From Anseranas semipalmata (taxonomy: Eukaryota > Chordata > Aves > Anseriformes > Anseranatidae), in the NCBI GenBank assembly GCA_013399115.1, contig VXAA01006450.1:26335-90334 (forward strand): a stretch of 64,000 nt of DNA. The letters run 5' to 3'. The notes under the pieces were generated by a model. That model saw only the letters and a program-made list of their open reading frames with translations. It made no database searches and was not told the DNA's origin. A program made the translations under genes and the position numbers. Shown here in pieces: positions 1 through 13,100 of the stretch (positions are counted from its first letter, which is position 1; each line of letters starts with the position of its first letter).

Positions 1-480
1 GGGGGTGTCCGTGGGTGTCCGTGGGTTCGTTACACGGGCGTATATAGGGGTGGGGATATACGTGCGTGTGTAGGTGCGGGGGGGGTGAAGCCGCGCTGCA
101 CCCAGGAAGCAGTTGTCTTCGCCCCTGACACGTCTGTGCCTCAAAACTAACCTCTTTTTCCTCAACTCGCCCTGTTTTATGGCTTTTTTTGTGTGTGTGT
201 CCCACGGGTACACCCCTCTCCACACCTCCTGCACCTGTTTTACAGCCGGGCCCTGCCCTGCTCCGGAGATCTCTTCCTTCTTTCTGCTCAGTGGGGTTTT
301 GGGGGAAAAATCCTCCTTTTTCTGTATTTTTCCTGCACCGGTCCAGCCTTCTGCTGCGTAACCCCGCTTCTTACCCCTCGGTGGTTGGGTGGGACGGAGG
401 TGACCAGATGACACTGTAAGGGAAAAACAAACGAGAACGTGGAAGAGGAAGTGTGAATTGAGGAGAGAAGGTTTGGGTGG

Positions 481-520
481 TTTTTTTTGTTTGTTTGTTT
501 TTTATTTTTTTTATTTTTCC
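481..520. repeat. T-rich (GTTT)n low-complexity tract
   Basis: Runs of T broken by G and A with a GTTT period. Confidence 0.9.
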
Positions 521-1327
521 CTTCAACGAAACTTGCCTGAGGGTTTTGTTAATCACACCGTGGTCTGGGCATCTGTTTAAATGTTTATGACTTGTCTTAA
601 TTAGAAAAACTTGCTCTAGATTATGAGGAAGCAAGTATGAAAAGGGAACTACAGCCAGGGAATGGGAAGGTGAAAAAGAAGGCAGAAATCCAAGAAACGT
701 GTAAGGTTTTGTTTTCCCACATTCCCACAGAAGTATGCCAATGATCCTTTCGGGGAAAGAGGATCAAGTGAAGGCAGTTTAATAGCTGGAGTAAAAAGGG
801 AAGGAAGAAAAAGCCCTTTATCTTCTATGGGATCTGAAACAAAATAACTCTTGAATTCCTTTCAGTAAATAATAATAAAAGGTTAAAGTTGCTGAATAAA
901 GTATTTCCATACCTTTTAAAATAAAAGTAGGGGAATGTCAAACTAAGTTCACAAGAGCTCTCAAGTCCCACATGCAAAGTAAAGGAGATGGAGTTGATGT
1001 CCTTACAGTCTGGTGGGTTAGGTCAACTTAAGGATATTTTGACCAAAATCTCTCTCTCTATCTATATATATTTAAAATTTGAGGCAGTAATGCTCAAAAC
1101 GGAGGGAGGACACGTCCTCCTTGTGGGGAACTGGAGAGAAAGATAGAGGACAGTGAGGACGAGTTGGTGGGAGCTGGCACGGAGAGGACCTGAAAGGTGG
1201 TGCCTTGTTTCGGGGATAGTCATGGTCTTTCCTCTTGCTCATGTTCCTTTCCTGTTATGGGTCATTTCCTTGGCTGTGACCCAGACATCTTCTGTGTTGT
1301 GCTCTTCACTCCCTGGATTATGGGATT

Positions 1328-1450
1328 ATACAATAATTCAGGGTGGAAGGGACTTCTGGGGGTCTCCAGTCCACGGCTCAGAGCAGATCAGATCAGATGA
1401 GGTTGCACAGATTCAGTCAAGTTTTGAATCTCCAGGGATGACTAACGTAC
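1328..1450 (-). mobile_element. Old CR1 3' fragment
   Basis: The stretch caataattcagggtggaagg, followed by ctccagtcca and later caagttttgaatctccaggga, is the antisense of a CR1 3' end, diverged. Boundaries are approximate. Confidence 0.75.
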
Positions 1451-4400
1451 CTGTCCCTCCTGGCATGTATTTTGTCCATGTTCAGACCCTGGTTTGTGCA
1501 CGTGTAGTGGCCTTCAGGCTATTTCCAGCTGGGGACTGAGTTCTGCACAGAATATATGTGGACATGGTGGAGGATGAAGTGGTGGAAATAAAGGGAAAAA
1601 AAGTGGTGGAAGATTATAGCCTCAGAGGTATACGTGTGCGGGAGAATGAGGGCGTGTATTGTTATCAGAGCTACTTTATTCTGTGCAAGCTTAAAAATGT
1701 GACGGACCGACGAGACTTGCCGTAGCCATGTTATTAGGTGGTTCATCCAGGAATGATGGATGTCCGAGTGTCCACCCTTGCTATTCACCAGAGAGAAAGG
1801 GGACTGGAACCCCATGTCCTGCAAGTAGTTTGGCAATCGGGGTGTCAGAACCGCTTTGCAGCTATTAAGCATCCTGTTATTTTGTGAGTGATACCCAAAT
1901 CCATGTACGTCTAGCCTAACAGATCAAATTCTTTTTCCTCCCCAGAACAAAATGTCCTGGAATTGTTTCTTTTTGAGTGGGTTATTTGTCACGATCCAGA
2001 TGTTATAGGCAGTTTTAAACAACTGATATTTCCATACAGTATTTCTGATGTTCCTAGAATTTATAGAAACAGTGATAAGAAGCCTAGTATTTTCTTACCT
2101 CCATGATGTTAAATTTAAGAATTTGTATAACTGATTTTCTTAAGAGTCATACAGTTATAAGACTTCTGTGGCTTTCTTTTAATAAGCTGTAAGGCAAGAG
2201 GCGGCTTTCCTGGAAACTCTTTAATCTGCACTTTGTTCTAAATAACATTTGTATGAAGTTCTGGGGCTTTGGACCTGAAGCAAGTATTTGTTTTCTTCAG
2301 GGTCACGAGTAATGTTCTTTCCCTCCCTCTGCACCAAAGGGCTTAAAATTGCAAACCTGTCAGATGGCTACGACTGTAGAAATTTAAGCTTTCAAATATT
2401 CTGTGTTTACTTGTGGTGGTGGTGGTTGTCTTTAGTGTTTGAATTATGAATTTCTTAAGGCGAGGGTTTATTAGGTTAATAAAAGTGGTATGTTTAACTA
2501 TTACTAATTTATACAGCTCATAAAAGTATAATAGGTTCTGCATGCATGTTGAAGGGATTTCTTCATCAAATAGTTGGTTAAAGTATTTGCGTTTCAAGGT
2601 GATCGTATTGAGGTTCCTGCTCCAGTCTCATGCAAAGTGGCAATCTCTAAAGTGAGCTTACAGTACTAATTTTTAGCAGTGAGGGGAAGCATTCGTAATC
2701 ATACTTGAATTATTTTTTTGTATCTAGGCTATTTTTTTTCATCTTGCTTCAGATTAGGCCCAAATGCTACGGGCTGTGTCTGGAAGCCAAGCTTTTGTAA
2801 AACACCTTTTGTGTCACTTCACCTGCAGCGTCGCTTCTAAAGTTGTAAGCTCTTTTAGGTAGTAATCATGACTTCCTTTTGTACTTTGCGAACAGAGATC
2901 TCGATTAACATGCTGTTATGAAGTAAATAGTTCAGCACTGTTTCATTTAATCAGACTCTTAGTCTTGTTTCTTTCCCTGGTTTTATTGCACCATGCCATT
3001 CACTACAATATTTCCTAGTGCACCACTTGTTCGGTTGGGTTTTTCATAACAACCAGTAACTTCTTTTGCTGTTGTATTTTAGAGTTGCAGTGGGTTTCCC
3101 TTTGTGAATATTGTCACTGTTTGACTTCACTTAGCAGATATTCATTATATTTCAGGTAAATGCTGTGCAGAGCTCAAGCCGTACCATGAAGCAAAGCAAA
3201 AGACAGCTTGAGGCTTTTTAATTAAGATTTGTCTTACAGAGTATTTTGGTTTCAGGTGATGTTGGTGTACGAGCATCCCATAAGTATGTTCAAATCCTTG
3301 TGCTTCTCCGTGTCTGCGAATGAGCTGAGTGTAGCGTTAATTAAAATATAGAATCTTTTATCGGTACTGAGAGAATATGGGCTACACCCAAGGGCACAGC
3401 CGATGACACGCTAAGCGTGAGCTAGTGCTGTCGTCTTGCTGCGTGTCGCTCGCGTTAATGCCTTCCTGCTCGGTGGAGGCAGAAAGCTAACCAGGTTTGT
3501 GGCACAAGGCCGATGGCTCCCAGGTTAAATCTCTAGCTTGCCTGTAAATAGACATTCATAAATCTGCTATGTTAACATGTACATTCATCCGGACTAGTTT
3601 CTAGGTTCAGACAGGGCTCCTTTTGTGCCTTGATGACAAAGCTTCTGTCTGCAGAGCTTGTAAGGAAGGAATTTGCTTCTCTATCTGTAAGCTTCTGAGC
3701 GGGTGTTAGGTGCTGGTTTTCTGTCCTCCTCCTCCTCTATGGAGGAGGCTGCGTTCCCAGCCGCTTGGTGCGTGTTTGTGTTGCGGGGAGGAGGAGACAG
3801 GGGTTGTTCTTCTGTACTTGTTTGTTTGTTTTCCCCCAGTGAAGATTACAACAGAAACATTTTATCTATAAATCGGAGTTTGTGCGAGCAGTCTTAGAAG
3901 ATTAATTGTGGTATTAGAGGAAATGAAACGGCACCTGTTGTATCCCAATGGCAACGTACAAAACACCAGGCTGTTCTTTCCCATTAATCTTGTGATAAAC
4001 AAGCACCTAGATTTTCAGGATTTCCTGTTGGTTGTTGATAACCTGTGGAATAGTGTTTGTGGTGTGAGCAGGATTAACCTCGAGGTAGGGTGACAAATGG
4101 GTAAAGCACGCAAAGTTAGTGTTTCGCCTCGCATTCCTCAGTCACACAATTGTATTTTAAGGACTCCGCAGGCGTTACGAGCTTACTCCCACGGCCAGAG
4201 AACCGGCGAGACTGCCACGCAGTCAAACGTGGGTGCCGCAAAGGCAGGCAATTCTTGTGCTAATTGCATCTTCAGAGCTAGCCTTAAGTGCGGTATGAGA
4301 TTACCTTTCTGCTCTGGTTTCATGTTTGCTTGATCTTCGGGAAGCCACCAAAAGATCAGATACGCTCGCTGTGAATAGTTCGGCCTTGGCTTTTAGCAGC

Positions 4401-7214
4401 AGAGCAAACATCATTGAGTTTCATCCCTGTTAACTTGGAAGCCTGAAACAAGGCAGCGCAGAATCGTGCCCTGAGCTTCCTCTGAGCCTTTGCTGCATCA
4501 GAAAGCCACCAGCCTGATGGAGTCACCCAGTCCTGCCAGCCGAGCAGCGCACGCAGCGCCGGTGCTGGCCATGAGCGAGGTTAATGCCCAGATACACGGA
4601 GTGCCTCCGCTGAAGCTGTTTGGCAAGCTCTCTTTTTGCAGAAAATGAAACGGCGGAAGGTATAACAAACTTTCTGCCATTTGGACGAAGTGGTGTTAAC
4701 GAGTGAGGAGAGCTTGCTTGCGTTCCTGATCATGCGTGGGTTGACGTACACCTCATCAGCAAGATAATATCGTGTGCCCTTCCAGATGCACTCATGCATA
4801 TTTGATGACCTTTAATTGCTGCAAACTGAAAATTTCATGAATGATATTTGTGCAGAGAATATATAGCAGAGGAGCTTGAAAGATGGCTCCTTACACTTCC
4901 TGTTGGTAGGCTTAAGGGATGAGTCAAATTCCTGTATTTTTGTCCTGAATGTGTCAACTAGTATGGCTCATAATTAATGCCCTAAGAGTGTTATTAGGCT
5001 AATTTTTTTTCTATTTAAGCTTTTAGCACTGTCATTTAGATATAAGTTATTTTCGCTCTCTGTTATATAGTCAGTTGGTTTTCCCTTTATTTGTGTTGGC
5101 TTCTGCATAGCAAAGGGCAAAGAGAAAAGTCACTCTAAGGCAACAAACACTGGCGGGGAGACTTGGGGACCTGTTGTGTTTGAACTAGCTTTCAGCTTTC
5201 TGAAAAAACAGCAACAAAAGCAAACAACAGCCTCCTGGTTTTTTTTTTAGTTGGCTTTCACTTACTGTGTGAGAAATAAACTTTTAAATATTTTTAAATT
5301 AGCATTTAAACATTTCGCAGTGTTCTTGCTCTTTGCTTTTTCAGATTGAGAAAGGCGGAAGAAACTGACTAATTTCTTATTCAGTGCAATTTGAAGGCTC
5401 ATGACACAACATTCTGGTTCTAGCCTTCAAGGGGATGTTCAACTTGTGAAAATCTACAGGCAATTTACAAAATAAAATTTCTGTCGTCTCAGTCTTTACA
5501 AGAGATTATTTTGAGCTTTTGTATTTGGGGCCAGTTTTGACTTACGAGCTTAGTATGTGCACTCTGCACCTCTCACATTTTATTTTTTTTACCCCAGTTA
5601 ATCTTTCTGAAACTGCAGGAGCAGCCGTGCTGGTTCCCAGTGACACTGCCGAGCCTGCTGTCCTGTCCGGTGCGAGTTTTATTCGACCTGTCTTATATCA
5701 CCAGGTTCACATCTTTGTTTCAGTAGGATTTGGGATCAAATAGTATTCAAAAGGGCTGAAAAAACTGACAACCGTCATAAATGAGAGCTTCTTAAATTGA
5801 AATCTGATGGAAAAAGTTGTATGGAAATAAAGGCTTTTGATGACTTGGCAAATGCTTTCCCTTAATTTATCTTACATAACGTGGAAAAAAACTAAAGTAT
5901 GTAAAAAGGAAGCTATGGAAGGCTGAATAAGTTACAAGAGACATTTCGGTTTCTCTGGCTGTTGGGCTAAAAGCCGCGAAGCCTCCAGCATCGCTGCGTG
6001 GCAGTGCAGGCGTTTTCGTCGTGCCGCCTGCTGCAGCCGGCTTTGATTCCAAACCCCTGCTAGCGTGAGCGAGTTGGGTGCCTCCCTGGCCACGTAATGC
6101 CATGGCTATTTGCAGCTCGGCTGCGAAGACCGTTCCCTGCTTGATCTGAAAATGAAAGTGGAGGTTTCCTAGAGTTGGGTATGTCCGATGTTTTCCAGAG
6201 TACTTCTCCTCTCCCCTTCCTCCAGGGTTCTTTGTCTCTGCCCCAAGCCTGTTTAGTGCTTTTTAAAGTTACACCTCTGCTCGTGTTTCCTAACACTTGT
6301 GGAAAGTCTGCTGTGCTGAGTTCATGATTACCAGAGGCGTGACCGCTGTTACAGAGGGAACGTAAACTCCTACCTGCCATTGGGAGTATACCAGCGTATC
6401 TCTAGCCTGCTGAATCCACCATTATATGCGGTGGTACACTGCTCCAGGGCTTGCTTTTCCTGCTCTCCCTTGTTTCCTGACTTTACTGCTCTGTCTCAAA
6501 CACGCTGAATTTCTTAGGCTGGTGAAGAAGCCCAACATGCATGGGTTGTGTGAACTTCTGTTTTGCAATGCCCATAAGGCTTATCAAAGGCATAGTCACT
6601 TAGGATTTGCATGTATGTTTTCACCTAAGATCTGCATTGCTTGAATCCACGTTTTTATTATCATAGGAAACTTTTGTGAGGAGTTGAGAAATCAAGAGAA
6701 ATGGCAGGGAGAGTGGCCTCCTTCAAGCCCCAGCTTCCAGTTTGACAAGTAAAATAAAAAGTCAGCCAGGAGACTCTGTGAGTAGCTTGGGTACACGTGG
6801 CTTAACAATTAGTCTTACGCTCAGCCCAGCTTCGCTCAACACCTCCACAGCTCTGAAATGTAAATGTGGAAAAGTGACTAAGGTGTTACCCATTTATTAT
6901 GGACGTCACAATTCTCTTTCGTTCCCTGCAATACACGTTTCTTGAGATGACGAGAGTTTGAATTCTAATTTTTTGAAAAGCAATTAGCTGATTAGTTTCT
7001 TGATTTGATGAAGCAAATGAGTAGTTGATTGTGTTGGCTTGGTAATGACTGAAGGTAGAAGAAGGTTAGCAGTAATAATAGGTGAGATTTTAAATCTTGT
7101 TGGTTTAATGATGAAAACACAGAGCTACAAGATTTGTGATAAATCTCCAAAGTTTGACTGTGTGAGCCGCTTCTGTCATCTTTTCACTTCTAAATGCCAT
7201 GCTGTCTGGGGGCA

Positions 7215-7235
7215 AACAACAACAACAACAACAAA
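7215..7235. repeat. (CAA)n microsatellite
   Basis: About seven CAA units. Confidence 0.9.
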
Positions 7236-10060
7236 CTTTTATGTGTCTGCAGTGAAAAGAAACAACAATACCCAACCCTGACAAACGAGTCCTTACTGCA
7301 AGGTGAACTAATCAGTGCTTTTGGATGTGCGTGCCTATCTTCTTACCTTGATGCATCCTGATTTCCCTTGTTCAAGGGCAGCAAGTGCTCTGCTTACTTA
7401 GGGGATACTGAAACTAGTAAAAGTAAGGGTGGAGTACGTGTGTGATCATATGAAAAAGAGGAGGAAGATAATTTATCTATAAGACTAACCTGCTTTAATG
7501 ACATTGAAGACTTAATGAGGTGGAAATTATGATGATAGGATTTACAGTAGTGGCTAATGTAAGATTCATCTCTAAGCCTACCAGAATCATTAAAGAAATC
7601 AGGAAGCAGTCAAAGAATATGCTTTGTAATGGAGACAGAATTTGTAGAAAGTGTATAATGTGCTATTGAAACAGGTTTTAAACTATTTTTTCAGAGAAAA
7701 GGAGAGCTGCCCTGTGAAACTTCTGCCAAGGTAACTGGAATACATGGCCTTAAGGACACCTGATACGTAACCCAGCTTAGAGGCTGAATCCGACTGTTTC
7801 TTAGGGTTTATTTCATGGGACACCGTGAGCTGATGTAGCGGTTCAGTCTTGGCCAGGAGAAGGTCTTTCTCTTCTGCCTCCTCACTCCCCCCTGTACTGG
7901 TCTACACTCATTTGCACTGCATTTGATGCCCTCCAGACCTTTCACTGGGCTGATGTAACCTTCTGTAGTGCCTGAACGCATCCATTTTTTACCGTTGGGT
8001 GGGTTTCTGCCAATAAAGTGACTTAATGACTTGCAGAGGAGTCCGGTGAGCACAGTAGCGGTGGCAGGTAAGCTGCAGGCACACATAGCCAGGAGGACGG
8101 AGACTGCGCTGCTTGGCAGTACCTGGCTGGTAGTTCGACTCACCACGTCCGTCCCCTGGGTGTACGATCCCTAGACGAGGGATTTTAACGTTACCTTTCT
8201 GAAGACAGTCAGCAGACAAGGTGTTTCACATGATAAACTGGCTTTGAATCTTCTGTCTTTTCCTGTGAGGGCATAACTCTAGGGAACTCCTGTATCCTGT
8301 CTGTGTGCTCTCTTAGAGGCGTTTCCAAAAAGATTTACTGAATACCAGCAAGACCTTGAGTTTAGTGGGCAGTCGTGGATACAAAACCTGCCATCAGCAT
8401 TCTCTCTCAAGAGACTGATTAAAAAACGTGACAGCGACCACAGTGCTTATATACAGAGTGAGCATGCCTTGTGCTTTGCATGAGGGAAGTAGCATGTAAA
8501 AACCTTCTTCAGTGGTTGAGGAAAAGCAGGTCACTGCAATACAGAATGTTAATCACTAACCAGCAAGACCAAGATAAAGTGGCTTGTCAGATCAGGGACG
8601 TAGGAAGAGTATAATTTGATCTAAGCAAGCATGTATTGCGTATTAATGTTAGGCAAATTGGCTTTCAGGGTGTGGAGAGAAATTAAAATAAACATCAGCT
8701 TCTGAAACTTGTCTGTCTCTTCCTTCCACAAAAGCACAGTTTAATAACAGAGGAGTTGTCTTGTTCAGAAAGAATTCCGGTTTCGTGTGGCTGCCTGCTC
8801 TGACCAGTAATCTCACACTTTGGCTTTCTTTGTTGTCTTTCAAATAGTGGAGGGCCTATAACATCTCTTAGTAAAAAAAAGTCAATGAAAGAAACTTCCT
8901 TTTATATTATTTAACAGTAGTAAGAAGTCTGTGAGGTGTCGTACAATAAATTAAGATCTGTGGTCTTTGCCTGAGAGATCTGCAGTCCGAGTTTATAAGG
9001 TGCTGCAAGGTAAAAGAGCAAGTGGAGTTGACAAAGAAGGAAGGAGCAGAGATGGAGGAGGACGAGGATTATAATTAATGTGATTAGACATGAGCATATT
9101 TGGGTGATTCAGGTGAGGTGCTGCATCCCTTACGGAGGTTATTGTGTGTAGCCTTTTGTCATCACAGCATGGGAGAGCCTTCGGAGTGTCCCACTGGGTG
9201 TGGTTCGTGTGTCGTCTTTGTAGGCATCAGCACTTGGGTGCACTTTCCAGGCTCAGCATCAGAGCGTAAGAAGATGGGACTGGGCTGCTTGCGTCCTGAC
9301 CCCTATATCTGTAGGCAGTGACTTTGATTGCAAGAGGCAGTTTGCTTTTTTTATATCTAACTCCGTGTGTCATTGGGTGGATACCTTGGACGGTTGTCAG
9401 CGTTATCTGAAACTTTTGTTTTGTTTTCCCCGCCTCTACCACTAAGAATTCTGATATATTCCAAATATTCTTATTACTCATAGGATACATCCCATTGCTT
9501 AGCATCATTTGGAAGAGTTGGCCCTTCCCGCTGACCTGAGGCCTGTGGGGAGGGATAAGCCCTTTTCTACACACTCATACCTAAATTATTTTTGATGCGA
9601 CTTGAATTTCACCGAGCAGGTGCCCAGGGTCTGACAGCTGGCATGGCGTGCCGCAGCATCACAAGGGTGCCCGGGAAAATGTGCTGCAGATGGTAGGGGC
9701 AGCTCTCCCTCCGAGCGCGAGGCATTGAGACAGCGATAAGAAGAGCTGTCAACGTGGTACCATGCCTAATGGTTCTTTCCCCAGAAGAAATTTCATACTG
9801 CCTTGCGTATGCTGATTGTCCTTCAGTAAAACCGAAGTGCCCTTTCTTCTTTTGAAAAGAGTGCATGCTTTAAAGCTGGACAAAATCCATCCCAGCAGAA
9901 TATCTCTAGAAGTGGAATTTGGCAATAGTCCTGTTTCTATTCTCTAGCTGATGGGTGGCTGTCAGACTGCATGAATAAATCTGGTGTCTGGAGGAAGTAA
10001 TGGTGTATATAATCCTACTGCTTTAAGAGCAGCACTTGACACTTTCTCATTTCTTTATAG

Positions 10061-10154
10061 AGCTTGATCTGCATACAAAATGTGTGGTGGATGTGGATGC
10101 AAACAAGGTTATTCTTCATCCTCTAAACACCAACCTTTCAAAAGGAGATGCCAG
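10061..10154 (+). CDS. KIF13B: KIF13B coding exon 2 (about residues 19-50)
   Basis: This 94-bp exon has acceptor ttctttatag and donor gtaaga. It starts with two bases of a split Glu codon and ends with two bases (AG) of a split Arg codon. It reads [20 protein letters not shown] and then [10 protein letters not shown]. That is the early beta-strand region of the kinesin-3 motor and is nearly identical to mammalian KIF13B. The preceding exon must end with one base of the Glu codon. It is not in the window, so the initiator Met lies upstream. Confidence 0.95.
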
Positions 10155-13100
10155 GTAAGATTTTTGAATGAGGAAGGTCAGGTTTCATAAATTAAATATG
10201 AGGCTAACAACTGGGAAATGTAGGCCTTGATAGAGGGCTTTCAGTTTAAAAAAATAATAAATATTCCTTCTGCAATGTAGTTACCATCATCTATAAAGTA
10301 AGGCTGACTTTACCATGCTGGGAAGGTGCTTTGTAAACCAAGTACTTACCACGTTTTAAGATGAGCATTTGCTTTCTGATCTAAACAATATGTTGGCAGT
10401 TAATGAGTCTGAACTGTTTCATTTCTTCTCATATGCTGTTATGGAACTGAAGATATTTAAATCTGCAAAATAATTTGATCAGGGCACTGTTTGTCATTTT
10501 GGAATGAAATTAATCTTTACAGTTATTTTCTTATAATGGGCTTGTATTCAGTGTGTAAGAAGGGGAATGGAAACATGCTGGGGAGGTGTAGCTCTAGGGG
10601 GGTCTTGACAGTGGTGGGGCATTACATGTTCAAAAATACTTGGAGAGGTGGCTAAGGGTAGAGATTAGTTTATGTAGGAACGGGCACCAATTTGTTAAAC
10701 TACTGTGAAACTGTGAAAAGTCCTGTCATGGTTGATAGGGTTAAGGTTGGGACTAGTTAATTTATTGCTTGTTTGCAAGGGAAGGAAATGAAGAGATTGT
10801 ATGCGTGAAACAAAATAACAGGGGTCCAGGAAAAGGGAAAGCCTGTTACTGGACATGTACAATCGATCGTGATCTGTTTTCTGGAGGAAAAAAAAAAGGG
10901 GGAAGTGGTCTTAAGGGGGACAGAAGTGAAAGAAATTCAGTTAAACACACAGAAGAGTTTTGTTTAAATGTAACATATCATAGTTTGTCATGTCAAGCTG
11001 CACGGTATATCAGAGATTGGGTAAAGAACGCTTTTACTGATCACTGACAATTCAGACTTCACAAACCCCAACTGGTAACATATGGAAAAGCAAACATTAT
11101 CAAGTGTAATATGTGCTTTCTGTTGACATCAGCTGAAAGACTTACTACAGACGATGGGATTGGAGCTTTAAGAAGGTACTTGAAAATGGCTGTGTGGGGT
11201 GGGGTGTTTTTGCTTGTATTACTATCTGCCTCCTGCAGAAACACGTGTATTGTTCAGCTGCCAAATACCTGTGTTGACTTGAGCCTTCCAAACTGAGAAA
11301 AATGGCAGGAAAATGAGATTCTCAAAAGCCAAGTTAGTCAGCAGTATTAAGAATGTTATTCAGAGTTTCTCTAAAACATGGTAACCAATCAAATGCTGCA
11401 TAGTTTATCCTCACTAATGTATGTTTTAAAATGTTCCTGCTGCAGTCATGAGAGAATACGTAATGCAAATCATGACCCCTGGCAAGGGAGGAATCGTTTG
11501 GCAGTTGCGTTGACTTCCCAGACAAGATGGTGAGTCTTGTGTGAGAAACCAGCGTGCCAGACTGAAGAATGGTTCATTTGCATTTTCACAAATACCCATT
11601 GCTAATCTAAGCAGCAAGCATAGTAAATTTATATGGGGTGATTAATACAAGGGAGAGAAGTGGAGGCCCATTAACTGCACTGCAGATTTGCCTGCAAACA
11701 GTGAGACAACATATCTAAGAAACATAATTGGAGTAGTGAGGATTTAGAACAGGATCCTATGCAGAATGTAATACCCTTGAGATGGGCTGCCACTAAATTG
11801 CCTTGGCTTCTGCAGCTCCATCAGAGGAATCTTAAATATCAGCTCAAGGAAGAAGTTAGTTTTAATTATGGTTTTCTAAGTTTGAGGGTTCATTTATTTA
11901 TTACAATTCTGCATCTGTTCCAAATTGACACTCAACAGTTTTGCCTTGTGCTATAAAACCATTTTGATTTTAGATTTGTCTAGTGCTCAAAGTGAGTTCG
12001 AGGAATTCTGACAAATCTCAAATGCTTTTACTTCCATAGAGAAAAGAAAAATAATACTGTAAATAAACTCTTCAGGTTGCAAAGCAGTATACATCACTGT
12101 GCTCAGGTGGCCAAGAAGGCCAACAGCATCCTGGCTTGTATCAGGAACAGCGTGGCCAGCAGGACTAGGGCAGTGATTGTCCCCCTGTACTCGGCTCTGG
12201 TGAGGCCGCACCTCGAGTNNNNNNNNNNNNNNNNNNNNNNNNNNNNNNNNNNNNNNNNNNNNNNNNNNNNNNNNNNNNNNNNNNNNNNNNNNNNNNNNNN
12301 NNNNNNNNNNNNNNNNNNNNNNNNNNNNNNNNNNNNNNNNNNNNNNNNNNNNNNNNNNNNNNNNNNNNNNNNNNNNNNNNNNNNNNNNNNNNNNNNNNNN
12401 NNNNNNNNNNNNNNNNNNNNNNNNNNNNNNNNNNNNNNNNNNNNNNNNNNNNNNNNNNNNNNNNNNNNNNNNNNTTAGGTCATAAGTTGGACTAGGTGAT
12501 CTTGGAGGTCTCTTCCAACCTAAATGATTCTGTGATTCTGTGATTTGAAAACCTACAGAGCTTGTCTACATTTCTCATTGAGAAGCTAGGGTCAATTTAG
12601 GAACCAGGAAAAGCATTTTAGGAGCAGAAATCTGTGCTGTTCCATCCCTGCCTGTGTATGACTGAGCTGTGTGCTGGCAGGGAGTGACATTTGGAGAAAC
12701 AACCTCTGAATTTTGGAAACATGTATGTTTTCCCACTTCCATCCTCTCTGGTAGAAACCAAGTTTGGGAGATGGGTGGGTGTAAATAACCAGGTTAATAA
12801 GTGAGTTAGCCTGGGTCACAGTTACGTATATTTGTCCTGTCTCCCCAGAGTGGTCCTCCCTTTCTTTTATGTCTACAAACTGAATGCAATATTTGTACCT
12901 TTCTCTATGGACTTGAGGATTAAGAAATGCCTGTAAAACACTTGCTCTCAAAAAAGGAAGTTTGTTTTGGTACAACTTCAAAAAATCTAGCATCCTCCTG
13001 TTAGTTTTCCTTAACCAAGAAATGACCTTTCTTGAGACAGGAATGCAGCCTGTTATGTTATTGGGCGATCCCTATTAGTGCTGCACTGGTTTCAGTAATC

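Larger units (their letters stand above)
1..10060 (+). other. KIF13B: KIF13B intron 1, 3' part
   Basis: No exon or RNA gene could be supported here. The first ~110 bases are G-rich with several CpGs and look like the edge of the promoter CpG island. Contents noted: a T-rich (GTTT)n tract at 481-520, an old CR1 fragment near 1328-1450, CpG-dense pockets around 4095-4260 and 5970-6065, and a short (CAA)n repeat at 7215-7235. The remainder is AT-rich unique sequence. Intron identity follows from exon 2 starting with a split codon and lacking a start. Confidence 0.8.

Noticed and set aside
10722..10765. Loose CR1-like phrase tggttgatagggttaaggtt
   Set aside because: Too diverged and too short to call a CR1 fragment with confidence.
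12077..12478. 133-codon plus-strand ORF
   Set aside because: It is the C-terminal end of a CR1 reverse transcriptase read into a run of Ns, not a host gene.
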